From Camellia lanceoleosa (taxonomy: Eukaryota; Streptophyta; Magnoliopsida; Ericales; Theaceae): a stretch of 64,000 bases of DNA. The stretch is from the NCBI GenBank assembly GCA_025200525.1, contig CM045760.1:46705932-46769931 (forward strand), written 5' to 3'. Shown in pieces: positions 23,611 through 34,977 of the stretch (position 1 is the first letter of the stretch; each line of letters opens with the position of its first letter). The notes beneath the pieces are model-generated. The model had not been told where the DNA came from, made no database searches, and saw nothing but the letters and a program-made list of their open reading frames with translations. Both the position numbers and the translations under genes were made by a program.

Positions 23611-24869
23611 AGTCATGGATCACATTCATTCTTCATATAGCTTATATTCAATAAATTTTAAATTTACATTATACAATTTCATCATTAATTTCAAATTAAA
23701 AATTCATAATAAATATTAACATTTTTTAAAATTATTTTATCTCAAGCTTGAAGAATTCCCCATAGATCTGACGTTGGAACGGACGCTATAAGTATTTGAC
23801 AATGTCATTTTTTTTCCCATCCTCCGCACTTCATCGATTCTTCTCTTTATTAATGTTTTAAATAAAGGTATCAAAAGGTGAATTGATATTTCCTAATATT
23901 ATGATACTATGATAAGTAGAGAATATGATAATGTGATTTAGGGTTGAAATGCGAATTGATATTTGATAATATTTTATACCTAGTATTTCTCATTTCTCAT
24001 TTTTTATTTTTATTTTTTAGGTCCGTAAAGATCTAAAAGGTTAAAAAATTTGGTAAAAATTTAGAAAAAGTTTACAAAAGGCAAAAAATGTGTGTGTGTT
24101 TTTATTTCTTTCTTGTTTAATCAGGTAGAACCTAAAAATGTAAATTTTAAAATTTTTTTTTTATGAAATATTTACTAAGAATGAAATTGTGAGTAAAAAA
24201 CGTTATTCCCTAACCACATCATAGTCAACATTGAATATCTTGTAATGCTGAATGATTAGTCCATTTGTAAATCAAATTTGTAGTGAACCGAATATCAAAA
24301 TGTTTATTTTGATAGAATGATTATTCTATTTTGTTTTTTATTTTAATGAATTAAACACTAAAAGATTATTCTTTCAAAAAAAATAAAAACAAAATATTCA
24401 CACATACACGCACACATATGTATATATTTAAAATGGGCGCAGACTCACCTAGTACGTACAATATATGAAGTTATTTAGTGATTTTAAAATAATATTTTCT
24501 ATCATTTATTATTAACAATTGCCATGTTATTTTCTAAAAATTTGATAAAAAATATTAAATCCCATTATTATAACAAATAAATATAAATTGGCTGTGATTT
24601 GAATTAGAGTTTGTTATTGAGCCTCTACAAATCCATCATAAAATAATATCAATTATTTAGGAGTATTTTGAAAAGATGATTAAAAGTTAATTTTTTAATT
24701 TTTTTATAAAAGAAAGAAATAAGTTAAAAATTGAGAAATAACTTTTAATTTACTTTTCAAAATAGGCCTTAAACCGATTAATCCAGACCTATATAAATTT
24801 TCAATAGAATAATCCCAATAATTTTTCTAGCGTATTAGGTCAAGTTTGGGAAGACTAAATAAGTGCACT
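23611..24869. other. AT-rich intergenic sequence
   Basis: No gene is supported. The end (about 24836-24869) is the left part of a MITE-like sequence, CAAGTTTGGGAAGACTAAATAAGTGCACT, split by the CACTA element. Confidence 0.6.
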
Positions 24870-26462
24870 CACTACTACAAAAACAGATAAAGATTACACT
24901 TTTTTTGTGTGATGTATGTTATTTAATCACACCTTTTAAGTTTTATTAAAGTGTGATCTTTGAGAGTGATTAAAAGGGGTCATTTTTAATCACACATTTA
25001 ATAACATTTTAAAGTGTGATCTTTGGGAGTGTGATTAAAAATCATTTTTAAGTGTGATTAATAACATTCAGATCACACTTTTTAAGTGTAATTAAAAATA
25101 TTTAGATCACACTTTTTAAGTGTGATTAATAATATTTAGATGTGAAAAAAAAATATTACACTCATTACCTTCTCATTTGCTCTTGTGAAGATTCGAACCA
25201 TCAACTCTCTCACACCATCAACCTTATATAACACACTTTTTCCACTACACCTCTATAACACCATATGACAATATATGCAACATATATTATTTATGTAGTA
25301 CATAGACCTGTATTAATATAAAAGTATATATATAAAGATAATTATTTTTTATTGAATATAATTTATTTACTAGAAAAAAAAAAAGAGACCACTTTTGACG
25401 ACTAAACATAATTTCAGTAGCCAATTCTATACTTTTGGCTACTAATTATTTTTTAGTCGTTAAAAAATTTAATTCCCAGGCTAAAATTACTACTTTTGGC
25501 GACTAAACTTCTTTTTAGTCGCCAAAAAGACTCACTTATGGCTACTAAACATCTTTTTAGTCTCTCAATGCCTCAGTTTTGGCTACTAAATTTTTTTTAG
25601 TCGCCAAAAAATCTCACTTTTGACTACTAAAATTTTTTTAGTCGGTAAAAGCCTCACTTTTGGCGACCAAACATATTTTTGGTCACCCAATACCTCACTT
25701 TTGGTTACTAATTTTTTTTTAGTCGCCAAAAAGTCTTACTTTTGGCTACTAAAATTTTTTTAGTTGGTAAAAGCCATATATGGGCAACCAAATAGATTTT
25801 TAGTCGCAAAAACTTATACTTTTAGCTACTAAATTTTTTTAGTCGCCAAAAATCTTTGCTTTTGGCTACTAATGTTTTTTTAGTCATCAAAACCTATACT
25901 TTCAGCGATCAAATGTGCTTTTTTAGTCGTCAAATATGCTTTTTCTTGTAATGAAGTGGGATTAAATATATATATATATATATAATTACACTTATTTAAA
26001 AAGTATGATTAAAAAATAGTAATGTATATATAATCACACTTTAATTAAAAGGTGTGATTAAAAAATATATATATAATCACACTTATTTAAAAAGTGTGAT
26101 TAAAAAGTAGTAGTGTATATATAATCACATTTTAATTAGAAGGTATGATTAAAAAATTTATAGATAATCACACTTTAATTAGAATGTGTAATTAAAAAAT
26201 ATATATCTAATCACACTTATTTAAAAAATGTGATTAAAAAGTAGTAGTGTATATATAATCGCACTTTAATTAGAATGTGTGATTAAAAATATATATATAT
26301 AATCACACTTAATTGAAAAGTGACATAAAAAATGAATATTATCACACTCAATCAAATTAATTGTGATTAAAATATCAATCTAATTTTTTTTATCACACTT
26401 CCAATAAAAATGAGATATTATTTTTCGTCAAAGTGTGATCTTTAACTATTTTTGTAGTAGTG
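24870..26462. mobile_element. Non-autonomous CACTA element
   Basis: It is 1,593 bp with terminal inverted repeats CACTACTACAAAAA(C/T)AG and the 3-bp duplication ACT (24867-24869 and 26463-26465). Removing it restores TAAGTGCACTTTTTGAC, a motif found many times in this window. Subterminal arrays of AATCACACTT and AAGTGTGATT in both orientations (24890-25140 and 25965-26455) resemble the transposase-binding arrays of CACTA elements. It encodes no protein. A second array element is nested at 25373-25955. Confidence 0.85.
25373..25955. mobile_element. Nested array element of TTTTGGCGACTAAA repeats
   Basis: It has degenerate CACTACAAGAAAAA-like ends (TACTAGAAAAAAAAA at left, TTTTTCTTGTAATGA at right). 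It contains about 16 alternating copies of ACTTTTGGCTACTAA and TTTTTAGTCGCCAAAA. The same GTCGCCAAAAG core fills the CACTA element at 35260-36286. Confidence 0.6.
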
Positions 26463-26612
26463 ACTTTTTGACTTTTTATGAAATATAATTGGATTTAGGT
26501 TGGATTTGAAGTGATATATTAGAGAAGTGATGTGACTTAAATAAGATGATATGAATTAAATAAAATATTGACTTCTTAATTTTTTAAATTTTTTGGAGGA
26601 TGCCAAAAACCT

Positions 26613-26848
26613 GACCTTAGTCATCAGTCAAGTATTAGAGTGCTCATCCATGGAAGCTTACGTTTGACCATGCATCACATTCCTGGCTCTATTTGAATTT
26701 CAAGAGAAGTTATTGGTGGATTTAGTAACAGTATTTGACCTTAGTCATCAGTCAAGTATTAGAGTGCTCATCCATGGAAGCTTACGTTTCACCATGCATC
26801 ACCTTCCTGGCTCTATTTGAATTTCAAGAGAAGTTATTGGTGGATTTA
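26613..26848. repeat. Tandem duplication, 124-bp period
   Basis: GACCTTAGTCATCAGTCAAG starts at 26613 and again at 26737. The two copies differ at only a few bases. The second copy is broken at its TTA by the Tourist-like MITE, and its last bases (ACAGTATTTTG) continue after 27056. Confidence 0.9.
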
Positions 26849-27053
26849 GGGTTAGTTTGGCATGTATTAAATAAGTTAAAAAGTTAAAAAGTCACTATCT
26901 TATTTAAGTCATATCATCTTATTTAAGTCATATCATCTTATTTAAATCACATTACTTCTCTAACACATCACATCAAACCCAACTCAAACCCAACCCAAAC
27001 ACACGAATAAGTCAAAAAAAAGTACACTTTTTTAGGACATCCCAAACCAACCC
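26849..27053. mobile_element. Tourist-like (PIF/Harbinger) MITE
   Basis: It is 205 bp with inverted ends GGGTTAGTTTGGCATGT / ACATCCCAAACCAACCC and TSD TTA (26846-26848 and 27054-27056). It contains the AAAAGTCACTATCTTATTTAAGTCA motif shared with 32400-32460 and 32610-32660. Confidence 0.8.
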
Positions 27054-27345
27054 TTAACAGTATTTTGTAGTGCTTCATCTGTATTATGATTAGTAAAAAA
27101 AATAAAATTTATAATTTTATATTGAATGATTAAAAAATATAATAATTTGAGATTGGTGATATCTCTAATTACCTTGTTTAGTTTCACTTTTTAAAATTAA
27201 TTTTCAAAATTTTATTTTGAAAAGTATTTTTAAAAAATGAATCATTATTTGGTTGTTTTAGTTTTTTAAATTTTAAAACAACAATTCAAAATTCTTTTCA
27301 AGGTGCAATCACTCAGTCGCATGCTAAAATTCCCTCCAAAACACC

Positions 27346-27639
27346 GGGCTTGTTTGATTTGTTTTTCAAAAAAAAAATTTGAAAAAAGTTCTCTAAAAAT
27401 AAATTTTTAAGAGTAATCAAATCAAATAATTTTTTTTAAAAAAAATTTTAAAATTTTATTTGGTTATTTACTTTTTAAAATCACACACACTTTTTCTCAT
27501 ATACATCAAATTAATTATTTTTTTTTAAACTTTCTTCTAAAATAATTTTTCAAAATCATTTCTAAAAAAAGATAAATTAAACAAATTTTTATATTCTTTA
27601 TCTTAAAAATTATTCTATAAATACAAATCAAACAAGTCC
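27346..27639. mobile_element. MITE with GGGCTTGTTTGATTTGT ends
   Basis: About 294 bp; inverted ends GGGCTTGTTTGATTTGT and ACAAATCAAACAAGTCC, extremely A/T-rich inside. A clear TSD was not found. Confidence 0.65.
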
Positions 27640-27671
27640 ACAATGCTTTAGTAGGATGCTAGGATTTTGTA

Positions 27672-27919
27672 TCCACCGTACAACAACCAACCATTAAAAA
27701 AATAAAAAACAAGTCACATAAAAAAATAAACAAATACATAAATAAAGAAGACAGGCAGGACTCAAATTGATTTCTTGGGAATCCCGCTCTTAAATGCCGT
27801 ATAACAGCCAACCTTTGAAAAAAAAAAAAAAAAAGTCACATCAAAAATAAACAAATAAATAAATAAAGAAGAGAGGTAGGACTCAAATTGAATTTTTGTG
27901 AGTCCCACTCTTAAATGAC
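27672..27919. repeat. Tandem duplication, about 124-bp period
   Basis: Two diverged copies (27672-27795 and 27796-27919) share GTAYAACARCCAACC, AAGTCACAT, AATAAATAAAGAAGA and GGACTCAAATTGA in the same order. Confidence 0.75.
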
Positions 27920-27999
27920 TTAGGCGAGTAAAAATAGCCAATTGCTCGGGCAATTCGAAGTTCGTCCATAATGATCATGCTTGGTAGAGTTGTGAGAAA

Positions 28000-28230
28000 G
28001 TATTTATAAATTATACCTAAAATAGCTTATAACTTATAACTATGATCATAAGCTGATTTCTAGCTTATTCTTAAAACATATCCTGCCCCACTCAAAAAAT
28101 AAGCTGATTTCTGACTTCCAAAAAGCTATAAACTATAAGTTATAAACTAAACCAAACACATCAAAATAGCTTAAATTAAACTGAAAGCTGAAATAAGCTG
28201 TAATTAAGCTCTGCCAAACAGGCACAATAT
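28000..28230. mobile_element. hAT-like MITE fragment
   Basis: AGCTTATAACTTATAA and AAGCTGATTTCT motifs repeat in both orientations, and the right end reads CTCTGCCAAACAGGCAC, typical of short hAT-type MITEs. The left end is not clear. Confidence 0.4.
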
Positions 28231-28239
28231 GAGATGGAC

Positions 28240-28610
28240 CTGGTCTGTTTGGGTTTGTTTGGATTCGGTCTGAGTTCGGTTGGAATCTCTAGGCTTGGGC
28301 CATCATTTAAAACTTGTTCGCTTGAGCGTCAGTATCTTTTTTAGTGAAAAATTATAAAATTTTGATAGAAAAAATTTAAAAAAAAAAAAATGGTCAGGCT
28401 CGCTCAACCCCGACCCAAGCCTAAAGCCAAGCCTAGGCCCATCGGGCCAGCTCGAGGCCCGGCCCACTAGCTTATCCAAGGCCTAAATACCACTGAGTCT
28501 GGGCCTAATTTTTTGACCTATGGATCGGCTCGACCAGCCCCGAATTTTGGCAGAAGCTCATGAGGCTCGAAATTGGCCAAACCTGGCCAGATTTACACCT
28601 CTATAAATGA
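28240..28610. repeat. GC-richer dispersed repeat
   Basis: It contains CCCGACCCAAGCCTAAAGCC and GGCCCGGCCCACTAG and ends in GGCCAGATTTACACCTCTA. Sequences of this kind are common dispersed repeats in dicots; class unknown. Confidence 0.35.
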
Positions 28611-28621
28611 CCAGACGGACA

Positions 28622-29082
28622 GAGGTTTTGTTTGGTTTGTATCTCAAGATATAGTTTTAAAAAAAAAAATTAAAAATTTTTTTGGTTCAATTTTTTTGAA
28701 GTTTTTTTAAAATCATTTTATCTATCCTACACATCAATCAATCACTTTTTTTCTATCCTTTCTCATTTTCAATTACTTTTTTTTTTCATACACATTTATT
28801 CAATTACAATAAAGGCCTATTTTGGGAAGTTGGTAATAATCAACTTTTTGGTAAAAAGCTGCTTATAAGCAGCTTTTTTGTGAGAGAGGAGGTTGGTTAT
28901 AATCTAAAAAGCAGATTATAACCAAGTTACCAAAATAGGCCAAAATATCAAACTATTCTAAACTCCCAATCTCCAAAACTATTTTCAAAATATACAATCA
29001 AACAAATTAAAAAAATTTCTCAACTCTCTCCCAAAAATCTTTTTTTGAAATTTTATCCCAAAATACAAACCAAACACATCAT
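28622..29082. mobile_element. MITE with nested 128-bp MITE
   Basis: The outer ends read GTTTTGTTTGGTTTGTATCTC and AAAATACAAACCAAACACATC. Inside, 28814-28941 is a compact hairpin element with ends GGCCTATTTTGG and CCAAAATAGGCC and an AGCTGCTTATAAGCAGCT core. Confidence 0.6.
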
Positions 29083-29139
29083 GAGATTTTGAAAACTTTT
29101 TTTCATTGTTGGACTTAACTAAACAAAAAGTCTAAGGGT

Positions 29140-29640
29140 CCGTTTGGTTTAACTTTAGAATTATGATTTAAGTGTGGAGTTTTTTACTTATGATTTTTTG
29201 AATCATAATTTGAAAAAAAAAAAATTAATTGGTTATGCCTTTTGAAAATAATTTTAAGATGGTTTGTTATTTTTTTTGATTGATTGAGGTATAAAATGTG
29301 AGAGGAGAGATGAGAGATGAAAGAAAAAAAGTAATTGATTAATAATAATAATAATAATAAAAGAAGATAGGAGTTTTAAAAATAATTTTAAATTATATTT
29401 TAAAAATATATATAATTAATATATTATATTCAAATTATAATTTAAAAATTAAATTAAGTTTTAAAAAGTAAATCAAAGAGGGGTTGTTTGGGGTGTCCTA
29501 AATAAGTGCACTTTTTGATTTTTTAGACTAAAAAGTTGAGGAAAAAAATATGCTTGTTTGGGTTAACTTTTTGACTTTTTATGAAAAAATGTGTATTAAA
29601 AAATTGTATAAATTAGTATGTAGGAGAAGATTAAGAGTGT
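29140..29640. repeat. AT-rich MITE-derived sequence
   Basis: It contains GGGTCCGTTTGGTTTAAC (about 29147) and a GGGTGTCCTAAATAAGTGCACTTTTTGA segment (about 29491-29519) shared with 24836, 32335 and 44383. An (AAT)n tract lies at 29340-29360. No gene seen. Confidence 0.4.
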
Positions 29641-29714
29641 GAAGTATATGGCTGTCCTATCTGTACAGGTTGAATAGATGCTAAGAAGTAATTGTCTACT
29701 TTTTGGGCATTACA

Positions 29715-30052
29715 CTGGACAATGCTATTCGGTTCGTGGGGGCCATCATGGGTCTTGTTTTGATAATCTGAACTGTTCAATATGTAGAATTCGTCGAGTA
29801 CTATATGCTTGTAAAAAAATTACGTTGATCGGATATCGATAGCTATTTGATCAAATTTTTTTTCCAGCCGTTAATTATAACACCATTTAATTTTTTATAC
29901 AAAACTGATTTGGTCATATAGTTATCGATATCCGATCAATGTGATTTTTTACAGACATATAGTACTCGACGAGTTTTACACATTAACGGTTTAAATTATC
30001 AAAACGAAACCCGTGATGGGTCTGCACGAGCCGAACAGCAGTGTGTTAAAAT
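29715..30052. mobile_element. Foldback element, copy 1
   Basis: The left arm (29730-29880) and right arm (29890-30050) are inverted copies: TTGATAATCTGAACTGTTCAATATGTAGAATTC faces the complement of TTACACATTAACGG...ATTATCAAAACG, and ACGTTGATCGGATATCGATA faces TATCGATATCCGATCAATG. Related copies lie at 31145-31480, 40805-41200 and 57842-58165. Confidence 0.7.
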
Positions 30053-30319
30053 TGTATCCCAACTGTGCAATTTTTCTTAAAAAATGTAGCAGAGATCTGA
30101 ACGGTCAGATTGATGAGTTGTAATTTTGTATGTAAAAGTAATTTTTGAATATTTTTTTTGATGAATAGTGATAATTTTTTAACCTTTTGAATAAATTGTT
30201 AACTTTTTATCTTTCTTTAGACATGCCAACCCAAGCCATATCTAAAATTTTTTAAAACTTTGAATTAAAAAAAATAAAAAAACCAAACACGTTGAATAAT
30301 ATTTCAAGTTTGACGAGGA

Positions 30320-30460
30320 CAAATTACATTCCCTCCGTCTCAAGGAACTTACGTTTGTCCTTACATCACTAGTCCCATAATCATCTCTCCTATACATCTT
30401 CAAATTAGGAGGGGAAATATATATATATATATATTTTTAAATTATTAATAACATTATTTA
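30320..30460. mobile_element. Stowaway-like MITE end, copy 1
   Basis: ATTCCCTCCGTCTCAAGGAACTT resembles the Stowaway terminal motif. The following 120 bases match 31730-31860. The opposite end is not visible. Confidence 0.45.
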
Positions 30461-31144
30461 TTTTTTATTTTTAAAACTTTAAAATATCAATTTTAAATTG
30501 AAAAAACTTATAAAAAAAAAATTTGAATTATTTTTTGTGTAAAACTGAAAATTTTATATCTATAAAAAAACATAATAATGAAACATTGATATGCAAAACT
30601 TTAAAAAAAATAAAAAAATAAAAAAATTGATAATATTCTCAGTTTCAAAATTGAAAAAAATTTGATGATATTCTCAATTTTATTAAATAGTTGAATCAAA
30701 CTAATAAGTAGAAGGACAAAAATATTTAATCTCATACTCAATTTTTTTTCTTCAATTAGTAAAACAATTATTTGAAACATTATTATATAAAATTGATAAT
30801 ATTCTTAGTTTTAAAAATTAAAAAAAAATTGATAATATTTTTAATTTTATTAAATAAGATTTATTAATTTAAATTTTTTTAAATAAAAACTAAGTTAATA
30901 TAATATTTATAAATTAAACTTTTAAGTAATTAAGGCATGGTTTGGCATGTCTTGAAAAAGATAAAAATTCAAAAAGTTACTTAAAAAACTAAAAAGTTAT
31001 CACTATTTACCAAAAAAAAAAAAAAGACAAAAAAAAAAAATTACACATAAAAAAATACAACTCAACTTTTTGTTGAAGTGATGGGCTGTCCGCGTGATTG
31101 GTCTGCTGTAAAGATCTAGAAATGATTGTCTCTTTCGCGGGCAA
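30461..31144. other. A/T-rich sequence without a recognised gene
   Basis: Long A and T runs; near 30940-31060 there is MITE-like GGCATGGTTTGGCATGTCTTG. No reading frame of note. Confidence 0.5.
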
Positions 31145-31482
31145 CCATTTAGACTGTGTTGTTCGGCCCGTGGGGGCCTCCGCGGATTACATTTTGATAA
31201 TCTGAACCGTCAATATGTAGAATTCGTTGTGTACTATATACTTGTAAAAAATCACGTTGATCGGATATCGCTAACTATATGATCAAATCAGTTTTGTAGA
31301 AAAAAAAAACGGATGGTGTTATAATTAACTAGTGAACAAAAATTAATCCGATCAATGTGATTTCGATATCCGATCAATGCAATTTTTTATAAACATATAG
31401 TATTCGACGAGTTCTACATATTGACGGTTCAAATTATCAAAATGAGACTCGTGGTGGGCCCCACGGGTTGAACAACACAGTT
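31145..31482. mobile_element. Foldback element, copy 2
   Basis: It shares both arms with copy 1 (GATAATCTGAACCGTCAATATGTAGAATTC; ACGTTGATCGGATATCG; ATTATCAAAATGAGACTCGTGGTGGGCC). The centre carries an extra TCGATATCCGATCAATG duplication. Confidence 0.7.
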
Positions 31483-31723
31483 TAAATGATTGTCCGCGAA
31501 TGAGGCAATCATATCCTTATCTCCTACACTTTGTCCAGAAAAAGGTGCCGTACAACCTATTAGACTTACTTTTCCTATACACTTATTTATACAATTTTTT
31601 ATTACATTTACAAAAAATTAACTCAAATATTCATAATTTTTTCCTCAACCTTTTAATATAAAAAGATAAAAAAATATATATATTTAGAACACCTCAAGCA
31701 ACCTCTAACTCAAAAACAAACTA

Positions 31724-31865
31724 CACTCCCTCCCTCACATGGAACTTATGTTTGTCCTTACGTCACTAGTTCCCACAATTCTCTCTCCTATATATTTTCA
31801 AATTAGGGAAAAAATTATATATGTATATATATTTTTAAATTGTTAATAACATTATGTATATAATA
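31724..31865. mobile_element. Stowaway-like MITE end, copy 2
   Basis: ACTCCCTCCCTCACATGGAACTTATGTTTGTCC aligns with 30324-30357 and continues similarly into a TATATA tract. Confidence 0.45.
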
Positions 31866-32334
31866 AATTAAGAGATATGTTACATCTCTTAATTGAGATC
31901 CTTCAATTCTATTAAGATTCATGTGAAGTGATCTCTCACATTATTCTTTCTTTTATCTTTAGAGATTTTAAAAGATTTACAAAAAATTATATTAAGGCTT
32001 TATTTGGGAACATGTTAATTTAGTAATTTTTTTGACTATTTGGCTAAAATATGAACTAAAAAAAATATTATGTATGGGATGACTTTTTGATTTTTTATGA
32101 AAAAATGTGCAAAAAGTAGAGAGAAAAGAAAATCTTTAATTTGTTTTTATGAGTTGTTGACTTTTTAACTTTTTTAGTAACTTTTTGACTTTTTAACTAA
32201 ACCAGCGTGTTACCAAACAAAACCTAAATGTAAATATGAGATTCATATGAAACGCACACGATATAAGTGTCACAACCATATAAAATATTTGATAAAATTT
32301 TTAAAATCTCAAGTATTCCTCCATAAGTAAGGGG
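31866..32334. other. A/T-rich upstream sequence
   Basis: Contains a MITE-like stretch (about 32000-32225) with GACTTTTTGATTTTTTATG and AACTTTTTAAC motifs. No gene seen. Confidence 0.45.
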
Positions 32335-32745
32335 TTGTTTGGGATATTCTAAATAAGTGTACTTTTTGACTTTTATTAAATATGAGTTGTGTGTGAAATG
32401 ATGTGATAGAAAAATGATGTGACTTAAATAAGATAGTGACTTTTTGACTTTTTTTTGAAAATGCTAAAATTAGCCTAATATCCTTTAGAACACCATTTCA
32501 CGCTTGAACTTAAAAGTGCAATCCTTAGAACACATATGTGTTCACATAATAAAATATAGGTATAAGATAAATAATAAGGCTAAGTTTGGCATCTTTCTAA
32601 AAATTCAAAAAGTCAAAAAGTCACTATCTTATTTAAGTCACATCATCTTATTTAAGTCACATCACTTTTCTAACACATCACTTCAAACCCAACTCATATT
32701 TCATAAAAAGTCAAAAAATAGACTTATTTAATCTTCCCAAACTTG
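32335..32745. repeat. Two adjacent opposed MITE copies
   Basis: The left copy (32332-32475) begins GGGGTTGTTTGGGATATTC. The right copy (about 32579-32745) reads as its inverse, from GGCTAAGTTTGGCATC to CTTCCCAAACTTG. Both contain TTATTTAAGTCACATCA or its complement. They end about 130 bases before the UGT TATA box. Confidence 0.55.
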
Positions 32746-32880
32746 ACAGAAGTCTTACATAAGAACCCTACATGTCAGATTCACCATTTTGTGATCTATT
32801 CGGTGAATCATTTTATGTTCTCAAAATTATTTTTATAACGAGAACAAGAGACAAAAGTCACACGGAGCAATCCATTTTCC

Positions 32881-32888
32881 TATAAATA
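32881..32888 (+). promoter_or_regulatory. TATA box of the UGT gene
   Basis: TATAAATA lies 120 bases before the chosen ATG, a normal distance for a plant promoter with a short leader. Confidence 0.6.
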
Positions 32889-33000
32889 CTTTTACTACCA
32901 GCCATTCCTCGTCTCATCGCCAACAAAACTATCAAACTTGTTTATTCATATCACAGCCATATTTCACCAAAATTTCATAGTTCTCTGTATCTCAGCAGCC

Positions 33001-34404
33001 ATGGACCAAACACCCCATGTAGCTTTTTTACCAAGTCCAGGTATGGGCCATCTCATCCCTTTCATTGAATTCGCCAAGCAACTCGTCCATCGCCACCACC
33101 TCTCCGCCACCATCATCATCCCCTCCGCCGCACCACCCACCAAAGCCCAGAAAACAGTCCTCCAAACCCTCCCCAAAACCATCCACCACATCTTCCTACC
33201 ACCTGTTCAATTACCCAATGACATCAACAACGCAGAATCCCAAATCTTCCTCACCATGACTCTCTCTCTTCCCTCTCTTAAATCCACTCTATCCTCCTTA
33301 ACTGCCACCACCCACCTGGCGGTGCTTGTCGTCGATCTATTCGGGCTTGATGCCTTCGACGTAGCGAAAGAATTCAGCCTTTCACCGTACTTGTTCTTCC
33401 CTTCGACAGCCATGGTACTGCTGTTTTGCTTAAATTTGCCCAAGCTCGATGAGACGGTTACGGGTGAGTATAGGGATCTACCTGAACCGATACAACTCCC
33501 TGGTTGTGTACCGGTTCACGGTAAAGATTTCTTGGATCCGGTTCAGGACCGGTCGCACGACTCGTACAAGGGGCTCCTCCGGAATATAAAGCTGTTCGGT
33601 TCGGCCGAGGGGATAATTCTGAATAGCTTTGTGGACTTGGAAGAGGGAGCTTTAAAAGCTTTACAGGACGAAGAGTTGGGCCAGCCGCCGGTTTACCCGG
33701 TCGGACCTCTCATCCAAGCTGGTTCGAGTGAGGGGTTAGAACGGTCCGAGTGTTTGCAATGGTTGGATGGTCAGCCAAGTGAGTCAGTAGTGTTTGTCTC
33801 ATTTGGAAGTGGTGGCACTCTCTCTCAAGACCAACTCAATGAGCTAGCATTGGGTTTAGAACGGAGTGGCCAAAGATTTTTGTGGGTAGCGAGAAGTCCT
33901 AATGACAAGTCTGCCAATGCTGCATTTTTCAACGCACAAAGCCAAAACGACCCTTTAAGCTTTTTGCCAAAAGGTTTTTTGGAGAGGACACAAGGACGAG
34001 GGCTGGTGGTGCCGTCATGGGCACCGCAAATTGAGGTGCTAAGCCACCGTGCTACCGGAGGTTTTTTGACTCACTGTGGATGGAATTCGACTCTGGAGAG
34101 TATTGTCCATGGTGTACCTCTCATCGCTTGGCCACTCTATGCAGAGCAGAAAATGAATGCAGTGATGTTAACTGAGGGTTTGAAAGTGTCATTGAGACCG
34201 AAAAGTGATGAATCGGGGCTAGTGGGACAAGAAGAGATTGCAGAAGTTGTGAAAAGTCTTATGGAAGGAGAAAATGGGAAGAAAATTCGCCGGAGAATGG
34301 AGGGACTCAAGGATGCGGCCGCGAAAGTCCTGAGTGAAGATGGATCTTCTGCAAAATCACTATCTCAATTGGCATTCAAGTGGAAAAATCATAAGAACAT
34401 TTGA
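33001..34404 (+). CDS. UDP-glycosyltransferase, UGT72B-like, single exon
   Basis: This is an intact 467-residue family-1 glycosyltransferase that moves glucose from UDP-glucose to a small phenolic acceptor in the cytosol. UGT72B members act on monolignols, hydroquinone and xenobiotic phenols; the acceptor here cannot be read from the sequence. The N-terminal acceptor domain starts HVAFLPSPGMGHLIP, with the likely catalytic His17 and its partner Asp112 (VVDLFGLDAF). The 44-residue PSPG sugar-donor box runs from Trp340 to Gln383, with HCGWNS at 358-363 and closing Asp/Glu-Gln as AEQ. I chose the ATG at 33001 because the in-frame upstream ATG at 32938 adds 21 residues unlike the family, and the pseudogene copy keeps the same start (60986). 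There is no intron. A copia element begins 134 bp after the stop. It is probably functional. Confidence 0.95.
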   Translation: MDQTPHVAFLPSPGMGHLIPFIEFAKQLVHRHHLSATIIIPSAAPPTKAQKTVLQTLPKTIHHIFLPPVQLPNDINNAESQIFLTMTLSLPSLKSTLSSLTATTHLAVLVVDLFGLDAFDVAKEFSLSPYLFFPSTAMVLLFCLNLPKLDETVTGEYRDLPEPIQLPGCVPVHGKDFLDPVQDRSHDSYKGLLRNIKLFGSAEGIILNSFVDLEEGALKALQDEELGQPPVYPVGPLIQAGSSEGLERSECLQWLDGQPSESVVFVSFGSGGTLSQDQLNELALGLERSGQRFLWVARSPNDKSANAAFFNAQSQNDPLSFLPKGFLERTQGRGLVVPSWAPQIEVLSHRATGGFLTHCGWNSTLESIVHGVPLIAWPLYAEQKMNAVMLTEGLKVSLRPKSDESGLVGQEEIAEVVKSLMEGENGKKIRRRMEGLKDAAAKVLSEDGSSAKSLSQLAFKWKNHKNI

Positions 34405-34538
34405 AGCCAAATTATTATTATTATTATTATTTCCAGTTGAACTCATTTCATTTTGTCTTGTTTTTCTTAATTTTTAGTTTTCATTGTGTTGACTACATTG
34501 TGTATTATGTGTAATTTGTTGGATTTGTATCTTATTAT
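34405..34538 (+). other. 3' flank of the UGT gene
   Basis: This is AT-rich sequence with an (ATT)n run, likely the 3' UTR. The copia 5' LTR starts at 34539, so the mature 3' end may lie here or inside the LTR. Confidence 0.5.
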
Positions 34539-34902
34539 TGTTAAAATATAATTTATAATCTAGAAAAATTTAGATTAATTAATGAATAATTTATGAAGAT
34601 ATCTAAATAAATATCTAGTAGATTGAAATAATCTATCTAGATTTTTAATAACGATAGAAATATCTGGAGATATATAATAATTCGGTTGGAAAATTTCAAA
34701 CATTTATAGAAGAGGTTAAGATGGCGATGTTTTTTATATAGAGCCATGAACTAATTGTAAATTGATGGATGCAAGAATCTTGATTTGTAATTAACATAAT
34801 AAGAAGAAGTTTTCTTTTATTTACATTTCTACCTTATCTTCTTCCATAATTCCCTCTCTAACTTGCCCAAGTTCTTATCAAATATACCTTATCATCTCAA
34901 CA
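34539..34902 (+). repeat. Copia 5' LTR
   Basis: 364 bp, TGTTAAAATATAA...CATCTCAACA. A TATATAGAGCC promoter-like stretch lies near 34735. Confidence 0.9.
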
Positions 34903-34977
34903 ATTTTGGTATCAGATGTAGGTTCTCCTCACTTATTCTAAAGCCTCCAAACCTCGTTCTTCAAATACTATTTTAGC

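Noticed and set aside
29700..31870. A 1.4-kb segmental duplication (foldback plus Stowaway-like end, twice)
   Set aside because: The order and spacing of the two modules are similar, but the sequence between them (30053-30319 and 31483-31723) does not align, so independent insertions are more likely.
32938..33000. Upstream in-frame ATG of the UGT gene
   Set aside because: The 21 extra residues are unlike UGT N-termini, which start just before the HxxFxPxPGxGH block, and the pseudogene copy preserves the 33001-type start.
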